A stretch of DNA of 64,000 bases from Boletus sp. NGJ (GCA_019096195.1 JAGTXK010000055.1:310001-374000), one strand, 5' to 3'. Positions 45,799 to 58,486 are shown, counted from the stretch's first letter. Numbers and translations are program-made. The notes: generated by a model not told the origin, from the letters alone.

Positions 45799-48622
45799 GT
45801 AGTACTGTCCGAGTCTGTGCGCGCTAGTCACGCCGCCGTGTGACAGACGTGGTCACTGCTCGCTGACATAACAAACACCATTGACCTTGACTCCCTCCTC
45901 CGTCGACGCGATGATCAGGATCCATCCAGAACGACTGCGGCGACGATAACGAGGCTACTGCGTGGCTCTGTGCAAGTGACCGCACCGTTGAGTGGTATCG
46001 CCTGTAATGTCCCAGGTGATGCCATTGCTCGTCGTTCACGGGGGCCAGCCCCGGATCATTACCGCCTTCACGTTTTCTCCATGCACCCCTTTGTCCCCAT
46101 CCTCCACCCCATGTTTTCCGTAGCAGCTGCGGCGCGCACAAGCAGCCCTGGTTCATCCCCACTAAACCCCAGCCTCCGCACGTTCGGCGTCCCATGGAAC
46201 CTCGATCGCATTGTTTCCTGCGCGATCAGATCCATCCAATACGTTGTTCGACATTTCAAACCGTATTTGAGGCCTACGACACGCCTTCGAGGATGGCAAT
46301 GCAGCATTGCCGCGGCCTCCATTCTTCAGAGCCACCATTCAAGTGTTCTGTACGGGTCAACAATCAATCATCGTCCGCTTTCCGGTAGGTCCACTCTATC
46401 ACCACTGAATACGCCAGTTTAACGTCGAGTTTTCTCTCTGCTATCGCATGTAACGCAACGATGCATTACTAGATATGAAATCAAGACCCCTAAGATTATC
46501 GATGATCCACGGCTCACTGCCACAACGCTGTTTTTTCGCAGCCGTTCGTCCACTATTTTTCGTTGCATGTATAGCGCTTGCTAGGACATGGTGTTCAGTC
46601 AGTCGATTCGTGATGACCCCCACATCCATTCGGAATACAACGGGATGTCTCGTGTACACTATCGCCACTTGCTCGACACCATCGTGCGCTGAGTGTCTGC
46701 TCAGATTTTCGTATGTCACGATACTCCCTCCTCCATCTCCGAGGGAATCGTCTACTCAGAGCTGCTGTAGGACGAACGTTGGCGGCGGTGTCCAGGCAGT
46801 ACAGTACAAGAAAAAAGAAATTAGCGAGATGAGTGGTGTCTGAGTGGGCAGAAGCAGCAGCATGTGTATCAGCTTCCAGTCCTGCCTCTGGGCATCGCCG
46901 TCTCATGTTAACGGTGTGCCGAATTCCGTTACCGTACCTGCAAAGGAATGATTATCGATGTGACAATTTTGTACCATTTTCCTAGATGGTGCGTGTGGGC
47001 ACTGCATGCATGCATATGCTATCTTTACTCCTGCTTATTCCCAACACGAACCGCGTACGTATTACGGTGCCTTGCAGGAGTGATTGGTGAGTCTTCCGTC
47101 CTTCTATCTCTCCTCCGCGACCTCGTACTTGCAGACAAGCTTTAGTTTGATGCTGGCGACATCTTTCGTGGCACAATCATCTCCTTCTCTACCATGCCAT
47201 ATCGTGCTGCCTGTCGGCCTCTGCTGGCGATGCCCCTTCATATCCAATAATTGAACTCTAATTACTCCTGGTTACTGCTTCTTTTCTTGTTTTGCTATCT
47301 ACCATGACTCCCCTTTCCACGTTCGTCAACTTCTGTCCTTCCTTTCCACAACTGCGTCTGTGGGCTGGTTTCATATTCTGTTTCGCAACCTGACATCCCT
47401 CGTCGAAGACTCATCCGCTGCGATGCCCCCCCCCCCGGCTGTACACGTTTGCCGACGATAACGAGCACACACCATTCACTGCTGTCTCGAAGACACTCTC
47501 GATCTCCAATTATTGTCGTTCCTTCACCGGTTGTCACAGCGTTTGATCCCAGTCAGCATGGTATGCTGTCACTGCTATTATTTCCCTCTAACGCCACATC
47601 GCCGGTCACTGGAAACACCTCCACAGAAATCTATACACACCGCGTTCGAACATTACCTCCAAATGATGCTACTCCGACCCACGTGGGACACCCCATCGAC
47701 GCGCCAGATGATGCCACTCGCACGTTTATCTGGCATCGCGTCGCCAATCAGATTTGTACCTCGAACGAACGTACGAACGCCATTTATGCGGGCGCCCGCA
47801 CTCAATGACGCCCATCTCGTATACGCGCGACTGCGCCGATTTCATGAATGTACATCGATGCTTCATTCTTTTTCGTAACCGAAGGGTTCCATGGGTCCCA
47901 TCTGAACCTTGTTCGTCAGCGCGCCCCGAAGCTGTTCTTCTTTATTGTTTCGTTCGTTCTAGGCTTTCATGACGATGCACGGACCCATATCTATGATGGC
48001 TATATATCCACATGTGGTCGATTCAGGCCGTACTAGCGTCAAGTGCCGCCCGGCGATCGCTCTCGATGCCGTGACGTCCATGCTTGGACCTGGCTCATGT
48101 GGACAATCCATGGGGGTCGCGGCTGGACAGATTTCCACAGCAAACGAACGCAAACGGGAACGTGATACGTCTGCAAGAACCCCCTAACCCTCTAAATATT
48201 CCGCACCACAGCCCCAGTCATCCTTGCGATCCCCTCTCCGTCGCAATACGCAAACCCTATCTTTATTTTCGTCGACGCGTCGTCATAGGGCACGACAACC
48301 GTTGCCTGGATGACGCAGCATCCGCACAGAAATATACGCCTCGATGATCTCTCCTCCCTCATCGTTCGTTCTCCATATCTGATCACCTGATATCATGACG
48401 TCGTTTTCGTTCATTTCAGTCGTTTTTCAATTAAATGAGCCCGAGCGCGAACGCTCCATTGTCGATTACACGGAAGGCCTAACCCGGGGCTCTCAATCGC
48501 AAAACGCCCTCAACCCCAGATTCGGATGGCTGCCAAGGATCGATATCAATCCGAGTTTTCCACACTACCTAGCTTTTTGTTTTGAGAAAAGGTCACCCAG
48601 CCATGGCGTATTTGAACGCGGG

Positions 48623-48647
48623 AAAAAAAAAAAAAAAAAAAAAAAAA
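48623..48647 (+). repeat. 25-base A homopolymer
   Basis: Uninterrupted run of As, with a further A-run at about 48691. No retroelement body was found next to it. Confidence 0.9.
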
Positions 48648-49761
48648 GACATGGTACATACGCACGCGACAATAACCCCAAAGTATTGAGTGAAAAAAAA
48701 AAAACTGCGTTGGCACCCGAGGACTTGTCGACTCTCCTCGGTCGGTCCTGTCATCGTCTTGGTTACATATCAGTCTCGCCCGACGTTTTCCGATCAACTC
48801 ATGAGATGCCCGAAGCCTTCGTTCGTCTGTCTCCCTCGTCCTTGTCGGGGATTACGAGGGAACACGGACGTATTTACGCGCACGGGCTCGGATCAACGCT
48901 CGGCATCGCTCCGTCGAGGCAATGTGATACACGTCACAACCAAGTAAGTAAGCCGGGACACGGCGGACGAAAATAAAAAATAAGAAAAAGATGTTCGGAA
49001 AGACGCGACCGAGGCGCGTGATGGTGCACCGTCGGACCTTTCGGAATCACCCCAAACGCCTCTCGAACACGCTCTGGGCCAGAGAAGAAATGAACATGAA
49101 CAGGGGGGCGAAAAGGTACGCGAAACCACGACACCGTAGCGCGTGCACGAAGAGGACGCTTGCTGGCAGGTGCATTGGACGACTTCGCCACCGGCAACAG
49201 GCTGTGGCCCAAAGGGGGAGATGCGTTTCATCTTACACAAGCTAAAATTACATGGCGTATTCTTCCTCGGGGCTCATGGTGTGCGGCCCTTTTTTTTCGT
49301 GCGCACTCAAACAATGAGTGACGCGTGCTAAAAAACGTGCAGGATCGTGTGTATAGTCTTTTATGAATTGTGCCTGGAGAGAATAGGGGTTTTGTTTACA
49401 AGTGGTCAAGAATCGGGAGAGTTGCACATGACATGGGTACTACTACTACATGTGTGCGAGCCAAGGAAGAAACCCAAGTACGATAGCCGAGAGAGGAGGA
49501 GAAAAAAAGGAAGGTGCATAAGTTATTCTGAACCCAAGGCTGCACGGAAGAAGAAAATGGTATCAGGCAAAGAAGATAGAAGCCAGACGCGAGGCAGCGA
49601 CGAGACAAGAAGAGAAAACAAAAGGAGTGAATGTGCGTATTAGAGCTACAAAGTGCTTCCATACAAAATGCCCAATTCGTTCAAACAGTCTATAGCAGTC
49701 GGCGGAGGAAATTATGAGTGGACCGTATTCTTCATGACGTCCGTTCAATGGTGGGGAAGAG

Positions 49762-49780
49762 AAAAAAAAAAAAAAAAAAA
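49762..49780 (+). repeat. 19-base A homopolymer beside a stop codon
   Basis: Run of As on the plus strand (Ts on the coding strand) starting 8 bp past the stop codon of the minus-strand gene that ends at 49788. Confidence 0.9.
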
Positions 49781-49787
49781 GAAAAGG

Positions 49788-51142
49788 TCAACGCTCATGG
49801 GAGCGTGCGCGGAGAGAGTGGTCAATCGAGTGTCTTCTCTGGAGCCTTTTTCTGGACGGCCGTAGCTCCGACGCAAAGCTCATTAGCCGGCTAAACAACG
49901 GCTTTTTTAATCCACTGCCGCCACCGCTACTCGCACCCGAATAGGGCGAGTGCGGTGATGACGCTGATTTAGTGGTGGAACTTGCCGTGTAAAGCGAGGG
50001 TTCGGGTCCGCCCTATATACGCCCGATTGTTAGCTGGCTGTCCTGGTATTGAGAATACAAGGGGGGGTGGGACGTCGCAGACGACTTACCAGAACCTTGA
50101 CTTTTTGGCCGGGGGTCGGAATGATGTAGTACGTACTCCCAGAGTCCCCACTCGCTACCTCGCTGATGGGAGTCTGCGCACGGTGCGTGCTGTTACTTCT
50201 ATGCATCGGACCTCTTGGCCCATACCGTGGTTCCTCAAGCACAGACGAGAGATTACTGCGCACGGAATTGTATGGTGCCGCCGTGATGCGGGGGTACTGA
50301 GGGAAACCAGACCCTGTCGGGGAAGATACCGTGTATGTCATTCCGGGAGCTTTGTGGGGCGCATAGACAATAGTTGGCGGGGCGTAATGATCACTCGCAT
50401 GGTGATGCCCCGGGGCGTAAACGATCGACGGAGGCGGTCGATTACCACGTGAGTGTGAGTGGCTGGGGTGTTGATGATCGTATGGGTCATGAATGTGCTG
50501 CGAGTGCGAGTACACGACAGGAGGGGGCCCTTCGATATGGTTGGGTGGAAGACGTGGAGGAAGAGGCTCGATCACCTCTGGCTCGTCTTCGTGGGGAACA
50601 GAATGCGATGCTTGACGACGGGGAGGCTCCGACGACCGACGGGGTCTATACGTCCCCGTGGGGCGATGGGGTTGCGCATTTGGATCAGAAGGAAGGATGT
50701 GGATCTCTTCCGGAGGCGTCGAGAAGTCGTCCTCATATGCCCTGGGCAGACCGTGTCGCGCAGAATGGTGATGCGGCGCCACATGGGGAGGCAGATGCTC
50801 ATCCGCGGCGGACCTCGCGCGGACGTGAGAGGGGTACGCCGCGTGATGACGGGGACGTGCGGTAGGACCATGGCGACGCGGGTCATGGGCCCGCTCGTAG
50901 TGCCAGTGGGAGATTGGAATGGCTGCGCGACCGTCGCCGTATCTGAGGACCATCTTCGGGGGGAGGGAGTGGGAGCTGTCGTCTGAGTCGTGTTCCTCTA
51001 GCTCTTCTACGACGGACGGCGGGCTCTCGGGGGAGTGGTATTGGCCGTAATAGGGCGTGTGCGAGTGCACCCAGTACGCAGTACGCTCCTTGGAGTTTCT
51101 GAAGACCGCGATGGCTTCGGGCGAGGTAGTGTACTCTGTCAT
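49788..51142 (-). CDS. His/Pro-rich protein, function unknown
   Basis: Exons 51142-50090 and 50012-49788 (77-bp intron) close in phase for 425 residues. The N-terminus is MTEYTTSPEAIAVFRNSKER, followed by Tyr/His/Pro-rich low-complexity sequence with repeated PPxIVYAP-type blocks (RPPPSIVYAPGHHH, APPTIVYAPHKAPG). Near the C-terminus lie TYYIIPTPGQKVKVL and LKKPLFSRLMSFASEL, followed by a basic end. The last two look like conserved short motifs and may be the functional parts. There is no signal peptide or membrane segment. I do not recognise the family. The splice is supported by the continued open frame and the phase. Confidence 0.8.
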
Positions 51143-53085
51143 GGGGGCACAAGGCAGCCGTTTATATTGGCCGCGCAGAAGACGGGCAAAGGGAAGACAA
51201 GTCCAGTCGACGTGGTGCGTGGGGGTAGAAGAAAGAAAGAAAAAAAAGAAAAGGAAGAAAAAAGAGCTGAGAACGGCGTAGGCTTTATAAGAGCTGTGAG
51301 GGAGTTGGAAAATCCCGTGTCAGTTACGAGATCATCACCGTTGGGTAGGGATGGATACGCGCCAATTGAACGGAGGGGTCGAGATCCAGATAAGAGAGAT
51401 CCCAACAAACTTCATCGCCTCAGTCAGCTGAACCTGATTAGACTCATGTCGACTTATTTCCGGGCTAGCCAGTAGGAAATTTCCAGATCAATACCACTCG
51501 GATCGCGCTCTCGACAAGATTGGCATCGTCTGAAACGTGTGCACAACGAGGCAGATACCTCAGATATACAGCTACTTTAACGGACACTTTCACAGCCTGC
51601 GCTGCGCGTGAGCCGAATCTCTGCTGAGATTAAATGCCGAGTCAGTACACGCCCTTGTGTTTTGATCGTACTGATGGCAGCCTGGCCCCTCGACAAACGC
51701 ACCTATGCTGTCAGCTCTCCAGAGGGATACAGCAAATGCCGGTACCTCATCAACTCACCCTGAATCCGTCCAACAATGACTCCACCTGCCGAGACGATGC
51801 CATCTATACGCGTCAGTGACCAGAAACTCAGGTAAAGGGCACCCGTCCGTCTATCACATCATCATGATGTGGCACATGATCCATCCCTCCATTCAGCAAA
51901 ACAAACAATAGCACTTCCTCGACTCGGAGGCAGACCGTTCAGGCGCTCTCTCCTTTTGTTCCCCCTTCAGGCTAGGTCAGCCCTCGACGCCTGAATTGAC
52001 CAACTTGGAGCACGGATATCCCCGGCGCTGCTCGGGAACTGCGGCTGCGCCTCTGTGCCCCGGTGAAGCAGTGTCCCCGGGTTGTACGAGTATAGGCGGC
52101 GCAGCCAATCGACCCCACCACCACCGCGGTACGTCCACCAGAACGAGTAAGACGTAGTATAACGGCAAACCACCAACCTGTACCGATGAAGTCGCCAACC
52201 CCAGGTCCAACAGGCCGACCTGGGAGCATCCGATACGTAATCTCACCCCCCCTGCTCCGTCACCGACGAGGTCGACGTTCAAGGCTGTGGATCGAATCCC
52301 GGCAGGATCGAGGATACCCGTCGCTACACGTTCCGGTCGAGCCTGAGAACAACCGCCGACTTGTTACGCCAAAGATATCGATAACCCACGACGAAAAGAT
52401 AGACACAGCGCGGGTACATCGCTTTCTGAAACGAACATCACTGACGATGCGAGCGAGCGGCCAACGGTGGAAGAGGGTGGCTGTTTGGAGGGCCATACGT
52501 TGTCGAGGGCGGGTCTTGTCCTGGACGTTTTTTTGTTTTGTTTTTGTAGCGGCAGGTAAGAGACGTACGGGATTTTATACTCTGACCTCACAGGCGACGT
52601 CGGCCCTGTGTGACCGTATCCCAGCCTCCTCACCGGGATATCACATACGGGCCTTTGCTGCGCATGGACCATGGTATGAATAGCGAGTTGTGCCGCGAGG
52701 AACAGCTTGGACTGAAGCTAAAGAATCAGATGCTCTCTGCGGGCCCGGGAAGCGGCTACTTTTCTATGCGTCTCCAATTCCGAGTTACGTAATCGCGTCT
52801 ACTTCTTCCCGCACCAACAAAATGCACAACGCTGCATATCATTCCAACCAGAGTGATGACAATGTGTATTGAGTAGATTGAGTAGGAAAACCATGCGCGA
52901 ACCATGCGACAGTATTAGTATAGCCAGCAAAAAGGAAGGAAACAGAGAAGAATGAAAAAACCTAAAGCAGCGAGCGATGCGGCATGGCTATCTGCAAGCA
53001 ATATTAAAAGGATTGGACGTCCTCCCACATCAAAAGAAAAGGAGAGAGAAAAAAAGGAAATCAAATTCGGGCATCTAAAAAGCTT
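51143..53085. other. Gene-poor region of about 1.9 kb
   Basis: Upstream of the His/Pro-rich gene. Several 70-165-residue frames exist near 51970-52680 on both strands, but none has a domain and they overlap each other. No gene is called. Confidence 0.4.
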
Positions 53086-55225
53086 TCATGCCATGGAGAG
53101 TCGCTGATTAACTTGTTTTCGTCCGTTGACTGGGAGGGTACTTGCACGTCCCACATCGGCATTTTCGACACCAAGATAAAATCCTGGAGGCAGGGTTTGT
53201 GGGACTGAAGGAAAGGCATCAAAGATGTCCTTGTCAAGAAGACTGGAGGCAGGGGAGAACTCCGAGTTCGAGTCAACGGGAGATATCCAGGACGTTGGAC
53301 GAGCTCCCATGTCTTCACCATCAGGGTGTGCCTCGGACGACAATTCGGAAGGAAAAGAGAGTGAGAGTGTCGGCTGCGATGATTCATATATCGAATTCCG
53401 TTCTGACGCTACGTAAATAAAGTCACCAAACGCATGTGATGGAAGGCATCGTGAGACATACCTTGGTCTGCCGTGCTCACGTTGGATTTTGTCCGACTCC
53501 TGTTGAAAATCTTGTCGGCAAAGGAGCTCGAACGGCCCATATTGGGTCCACCTTTCTTGGGAGATGTGGTTGGCCAAGCGATACCGAATCCCTTCCGCTT
53601 GCCGTTATCTGATGGTGTTGTTACAGGAGAAGAGTCTTCAGACGACATCGACATGCTATCGCGAGGATAAGAACCAGGCATATAGCTGGATGATCGTCGA
53701 CTTGTGAGACGATAGATATTCGACAGGTACTTCCGATGTGAAGGCGATCGTTGTGAGAACGTGGTGGATGCGAGACTTCTGCCATCCGTCTCATCACCCT
53801 CGGGAATTTCATCGTCGGCCAAAGGCTCTCTGATCGATGGGATGGATACAGAACGCATCGACTGCGAACCACTATCGATGGAAGGCGCATGCGCATGCTC
53901 GGTGAGGGTGGAAGCTGACGCATGTCGAGGGTCTGGTTGGAAGAACGCGCTGGTGGGGGTAGCTGCTAGTAGTTCTTTCGCTTTCAAAGCCGTGCCATCG
54001 CCTTCTGTAAGCCTCAGCTCCAGTAATGCTGCATCCTCGAGGAGCACTGCCAGGTCGCCAAAGTTTGGACTTGGAGGTACTTGGACGACATTGCCGCTGA
54101 CACTCCTCCGCTGTTGGGTCCCCTGTGGTATTGTAGATGGGTCAAGGCTGGGGGGAACCGGAATCTCAGCGACCTTGCGGTGAACGACAGCCTTGAAAGT
54201 AGGTTTTCTCTGCGAACGAGCCTCGGTCGTTGGATTAGGTGATGGGATGTTGGGCGGAACAGACACTATTGGATCTGGTATAGGGTTACCTTGGGAGGCA
54301 GCAACCTGCTCCGTCACCTCCTCTGGGGGTGATGTGGCGACGACGGTCTCTGCACGAACAAGTGTGGGTATAGGAGCAGTGGAAGGGGTATCGATGGGCA
54401 ACGGGGAGGAGGCAGATGAGGCGGGTTCATGAAGTGATGGAGACGGTTGAGAAGCAGATTCATGGTCTGATTGTCCATCGTTGCTGCTTTGGTCAACGAC
54501 GGGAGACGGGTGATTTTGGGGTGTTGGATCCTCCGCTGGAGGGTCGACCTCTGCTGGCAATGGCTGCTCCGCAACAGGTGGCTCCAAAGGCTGCAGTGCT
54601 TCCAGACTCGATGGTTGGGGTTCGTCCACCTCCAACAGTGTTGCCTCGACAGCAAGTTCCAGAATAGGGGGTTGTGAGTCGGCGGACGACGCGTCGACAA
54701 ACTCCAACCCTTTGCTCATGACACGTCTCCCAGAGGCGAGCGAGTTGCGTCGTGGAGAGAGACCGTTGGGCAACGCCGGGACGGGTTCGTCTGTCGAAAA
54801 GTTGGATAGACCACCCGACAACGCAGTACCGGCCGAGATGCATCTCTTTCTCGGCCCGGGTGACTCTGAATCGTCCGTCTTGACGGGTGGTCCACTCGGC
54901 CTGCCCAGACCGGGGACCCGATTGCCGTAGAGTTCACCGCGCTTCTTGGGTGGTGCATTTTCTGCTAGCTGGGGTGCACCCATCGCGAAACTTGCGCGTG
55001 GAACAGGCACGCCTCCTTTTTCCTCGAACCTTGCAATTTTGTCACGTAGCCCACCCGTGCCCGCGCTGGGGACTCTCGGCGCGGACTGGTGCGTGTTGGG
55101 CGACACATTGCGTTGCTGGAGAGCTGCTATGCGTTCCTTGAGGTTCACGGGCGGTGTTTGGCCTCTGGATGTCGCCCTGGTTCGAGGGTTAGTCGGACGT
55201 GGTCGTTCGGTTACGTCGAATACAC
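53086..55225 (-). CDS. Ser/Pro-rich protein with LKERIAALQ N-terminus, function unknown
   Basis: Main exon from about 55225 to 53462, then 53408-53086 (53-bp intron; phases close). About 690 residues. Near the N-terminus are two similar short helices (VNLKERIAALQQRN and GLRDKIARFEEKGGVPVPR) and the block PPKKRGELYGNRVPGLGRP. The rest is Pro/Ser/Glu-rich and probably disordered, with a basic Ser-rich part (SNIYRLTSRRSSSYMPG, SSSFADKIFNRSRTKS). No ATG lies at the start of the large frame (it opens with a GTG at 55148 and reads further upstream). A small 5' exon is therefore missing, with acceptors possible near 55226 or 55247. I do not recognise the family; a cortical or cytoskeletal adaptor is a guess. 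Confidence 0.72.
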
Positions 55226-55552
55226 CTACATGATTCAGATCACGGCCTAGAAATGCGGCAAGATGGGTTTACAGAACGACCAGCGAGAAAAGACAACCAG
55301 CCAGGGTGGTTTGAGGGTCCAATAATGCCGACGGTCCTGATCCCTCGAGGAAGGACCGCGACTGGAACAAGAGAAGAGGATGAAGAAAAGACGGTGCTGC
55401 ACAAGAGTTGAGCAACTGGTGAATGTCTCGAATATTGGGCCAGCAAGAGTGTTGCATGAAACTCAGCAAACGGTTTGTAGCCTACGAGCGTCTAGCATGG
55501 CTACTTGCATAATTATCCCCGCCTTGTCAACGGCTAACACACATCATCACAA
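55226..55552. other. Region between the Ser/Pro-rich gene and the TRF4 stop
   Basis: Should contain the missing first exon and promoter of the minus-strand Ser/Pro-rich gene. No further gene is seen. Confidence 0.4.
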
Positions 55553-57795
55553 CTAAAATAACCCCCCGTCGTCGTCGTCGTCGTCGTCGTCTCTGTCGTG
55601 AGGCCCAATTCCTCTCGACAGCCTATAGGATCGTCGTCTCCCCATCCGGCCCTTTCCCGTGTCGTCATCCGACCCCGCAATGTCATACGCCTGATCCTCC
55701 AGCTCATCTTCTGACAGATCCTCTTCATCGGTCGTGTAGTAGCTCGTCAGTGGATCACATCGACCCGCTCCATTGGTGTCGCCTGACCGCGCGAGGCGAC
55801 GTTCCTGGATGTCATACCTTCCGCTTTCGTCCGGGTTTCCTTCCTCTACAATCTCGTCGCCAGACTCGAGCTCCATATCGCCATCCCACTCTTCTTCCAT
55901 CCCTGGCTTCCCTTTCACGTCCTGATCAATGGGCACATCAGCAGTCACGACCGAAGCTTGTGGAGGAACACGAAGAAGCTGGTGCAACAACCTCTTTTCA
56001 TATACCTCTTGTAGGAGGCGTCGGTTATTTATCGTCTGGGATCCAGTTAGGAACCCGATGATATCTAGAGATCGGCAGTGCCCACCTCTTGTGTTACACC
56101 CAAGATGCTCGACAAGATACTCATCTCCTCTGGATTCGTTACTATTCGCAGACGATACGAGTGGCCCTCCCGGCGCGAACTCAGGATCCCAGCGCGCAGA
56201 AAAGTCGCGGCTTGCATAATCCCAAAAGCACCAGCGAACGTTTGCCGGACTTTATTGATGCCATAGGAACCCTTGGAGATGTCGTTTGCTAAGAAAGACG
56301 TCAATCAAAATCATCGGCTACGAGGACCCCACATACATATATCTGTAGGATCTTCGATGGAGAGGAGTAGACCCTTGTACGGATCATACCACCCTCGCTG
56401 TCTCTTGCTAAAGTACGATCCTCCGTTCCTAACTGAAATCCCGACCTCCTCGTAGTTGAAATAACAACCATAGAGCTCAAAGAACTCCATGACCAACACA
56501 CCAAGGTTCTTCTCCGGTTCGATTTCCCCTCGGCGTATTTTTGGATGCATCTGGAGAAAACTGACGGCCAAGCAGACAATGCTGTAGCTTCCCAGGCCAC
56601 CAGTATACACCTCATTCATTCCGCGTTGGTTCAGGAACGCCTTTGCGATGACGATTAGGGAACGCAATGCGAACCCACAACCCCGCATGTCTTGCAAGAA
56701 ACAGGTGACGATCTTTCCTGCTTTGATGCCGTTACCTTGGTTAACGCTGATGTCCACGTTTAGACGTCCAAAGTGCGTGACAAACTTCACTATGGGTACT
56801 TTTGCTTTCGAGATGATCGTGACTTTTGATGTAATTCCCGCGCGCTTCAGGGTATTTGCGAGTCCGTGTAACACGTTCACTTTGTTGCTACGTGCCATGG
56901 TGTTGGATTCTATGACCAAGTCTATGTCCCTAGCTACAGTCAGGCTACGTGTCAAGGCTTCACGAGGTTGAGCACTCACCCATTGGGTAAATATAGCTTA
57001 GTCTCAAAGCTTCCAAAGGGCGATATTCGTGCATCTGGAAATACAGACATAATTGCGTTTGAGACGAGTTGGATGACGAGGGCACGAATTTCATCTTCAA
57101 TAGGTGTTGGTGACATGTACTTGACGAAAGCCTCCACTTCACGATGTAACCTAATGCGTTAAATGACGTGGAGTATCACATCAGGCTGGAAGCACTTACA
57201 TCTCTGCGACGTTGTGACAATCCCAGTCAACCTGGGACACCCACGGTGCCTTCCTGGCGACATACGGTTCGAACCGTTGTCTTCTTCTATAAGCTCGGTC
57301 GTCCTCTTCATCAAACGCAGAATCAGGTTTCCTCTTCATGCCACGACCCTCCTTATCACCCATCCTCGGCGGCTTCCCTACGTCCCACTCGCGTCCCGCC
57401 ACCCTCTCTTTTTGACGTGCCCTTTCAGATCGCGGTTTTTCTTGCGGAGAAACCTCCGCATCGCTCCCCCCAAACGGAATGAAATCGTCTCCAATCTCGG
57501 GCGTTTTAATTCTAATTTCGCCTGGCTCGGCGTCGCCGTTACGCATGCGCTCTGTGCCCTTGTGGCTCGCGCCGGACGTGCGTGGTCGTTTCGAGGAGGG
57601 TTGTGTGGGGGATGTGGAGCGTCGGCGGTGGCGACGGCGACTGTGGTTTCGGTCTCTATCCTTGTCTCTATCTCTGTTTCCGTCCCGTTCATTGTGTCGA
57701 GATCGACGGTGGCTCCTGTCTCTGTCCTTCGTTCGGTCTCTATCACGATCACGTCTTCCACGAGAGCTTGGTGGCTTCGCGGGTAGAGAATCCAT
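55553..57795 (-). CDS. TRF4: TRF4/PAPD5-type non-canonical poly(A) polymerase
   Basis: Catalytic subunit of TRAMP-like complexes that tag nuclear RNAs for exosome decay. Exons 57795-57200, 57150-56980, 56929-56337, 56288-56086 and 56035-55553 close in phase for 681 residues. The first ~110 residues are an Arg/Asp-rich RD-repeat region. The nucleotidyltransferase motif is ISPFGSFETKLYLPNGDIDL, giving the DxD metal pair, with a third carboxylate in GRLNVDISVN. The PAP-associated domain has GGLGSYSIVCLAVSFLQMHP and NGGSYFSKRQRGWYDPYKG. The C-terminus ends in an Asp-run (DRDDDDDDDDGGLF) encoded by eight GTC triplets on the plus strand. The ATG at 57795 precedes the RD-region. Confidence 0.94.
55568..55591 (+). 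repeat. (GTC)8 trinucleotide repeat in coding sequence
   Basis: Eight perfect GTC units encode eight aspartates at the TRF4 C-terminus on the minus strand. It is a likely length-variable site. Confidence 0.9.
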
Positions 57796-58055
57796 AGTCG
57801 AACAAAACGTCCTTGGAAGAGGACGTGGAAAAAAAGAGAAAGAAAAAAAACTTTCCCTGCAGAGCACGGGAGCTCGTGCCCGGGGGAATACGTTGTGGGT
57901 GGTTGTTTGATTCTAAAGTGTTTGCCAAACAATCGGGCCGTCTTACATATTTCCGTTTTCGGATCCGCCCAGGTTGGCGTTGATACAACACTAGTCATTG
58001 TTCAACGTTCAACCCTCTCCAGAACCTACCGCTCGACCGCCACTAAATCCCCCTC

Positions 58056-58486
58056 TCACCTCCGACTCAGCACCGCCCACAAAGCGAAACACATCCCCAC
58101 CACCATCCCGAGCCAAATCAGCGACCAGGTAGATCGACTCGATCTCCCGGACTCGGACTGGAAAGGCGTCGACGCATACAGCTCGACGACCATCCGCCCC
58201 ACGTCGTTAGGAATCCCCTCAAAGTCCATGTCTAGATGGACTATCCTCATCTTTGGCATACGGCGCCAACACGCAGAGTAACTCCTGATCCCGCTCCCCT
58301 CGAATCCACGCTTCGTGCGCCGTGACGCTCGCCCATCCCGTCACCAAGTGGACCTGATAGGGATAATCTGGGTTCGTGAAGAAGCGTAGCGGAAAGCATT
58401 CCGATTGTCAGGAGGGGCTGGAGAGTGGGATCTGAAACGCTGGGAGGTGATTTGAAGACGAGGATGGCAAATTCGGTGATCGTCAT
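58056..58486 (-). CDS. Small monooxygenase-like (ABM-fold) protein with C-terminal membrane helix, frame disrupted
   Basis: Three stretches in successive frames read as one small protein. They are the start MTITEFAILVFKSPPSVSD, the middle FFTNPDYPYQVHLVTGWASV then TAHEAWIRGERDQELL, and the end RIVHLDMDFEGIPNDVG followed by a membrane helix (WSLIWLGMVVGMCFALWAVL). The middle and end resemble fungal antibiotic-biosynthesis-monooxygenase-like proteins with the HLDMDFE element. Each change is by one base (near 58405 and near 58258) and no GT-AG intron fits. Either the sequence has two single-base errors or the gene is damaged. The terminal helix with a short basic tail suggests a tail-anchored protein. 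Function unknown. Confidence 0.6.

Larger units (their letters stand above)
45799..49787. other. Gene-poor region of about 4 kb
   Basis: No open frame here shows a recognisable domain or joins across plausible introns. Base composition is uneven: 47200-48400 is pyrimidine-rich on the plus strand and 49290-49790 is purine-rich. It could hold long untranslated leaders, non-coding transcripts or fast-evolving small genes, but I cannot support one. Confidence 0.4.

Noticed and set aside
45970-46422. 150-residue plus-strand frame
   Set aside because: Starts at a non-ATG codon, no domain and no support from composition.
48623-48647. Poly-A tract as a possible retroelement tail
   Set aside because: No element body, target duplication or coding remnant next to it.
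52186-52683. 165-residue plus-strand frame in the gene-poor region
   Set aside because: No domain, arginine-rich shadow composition, and it overlaps equally long frames on the other strand.
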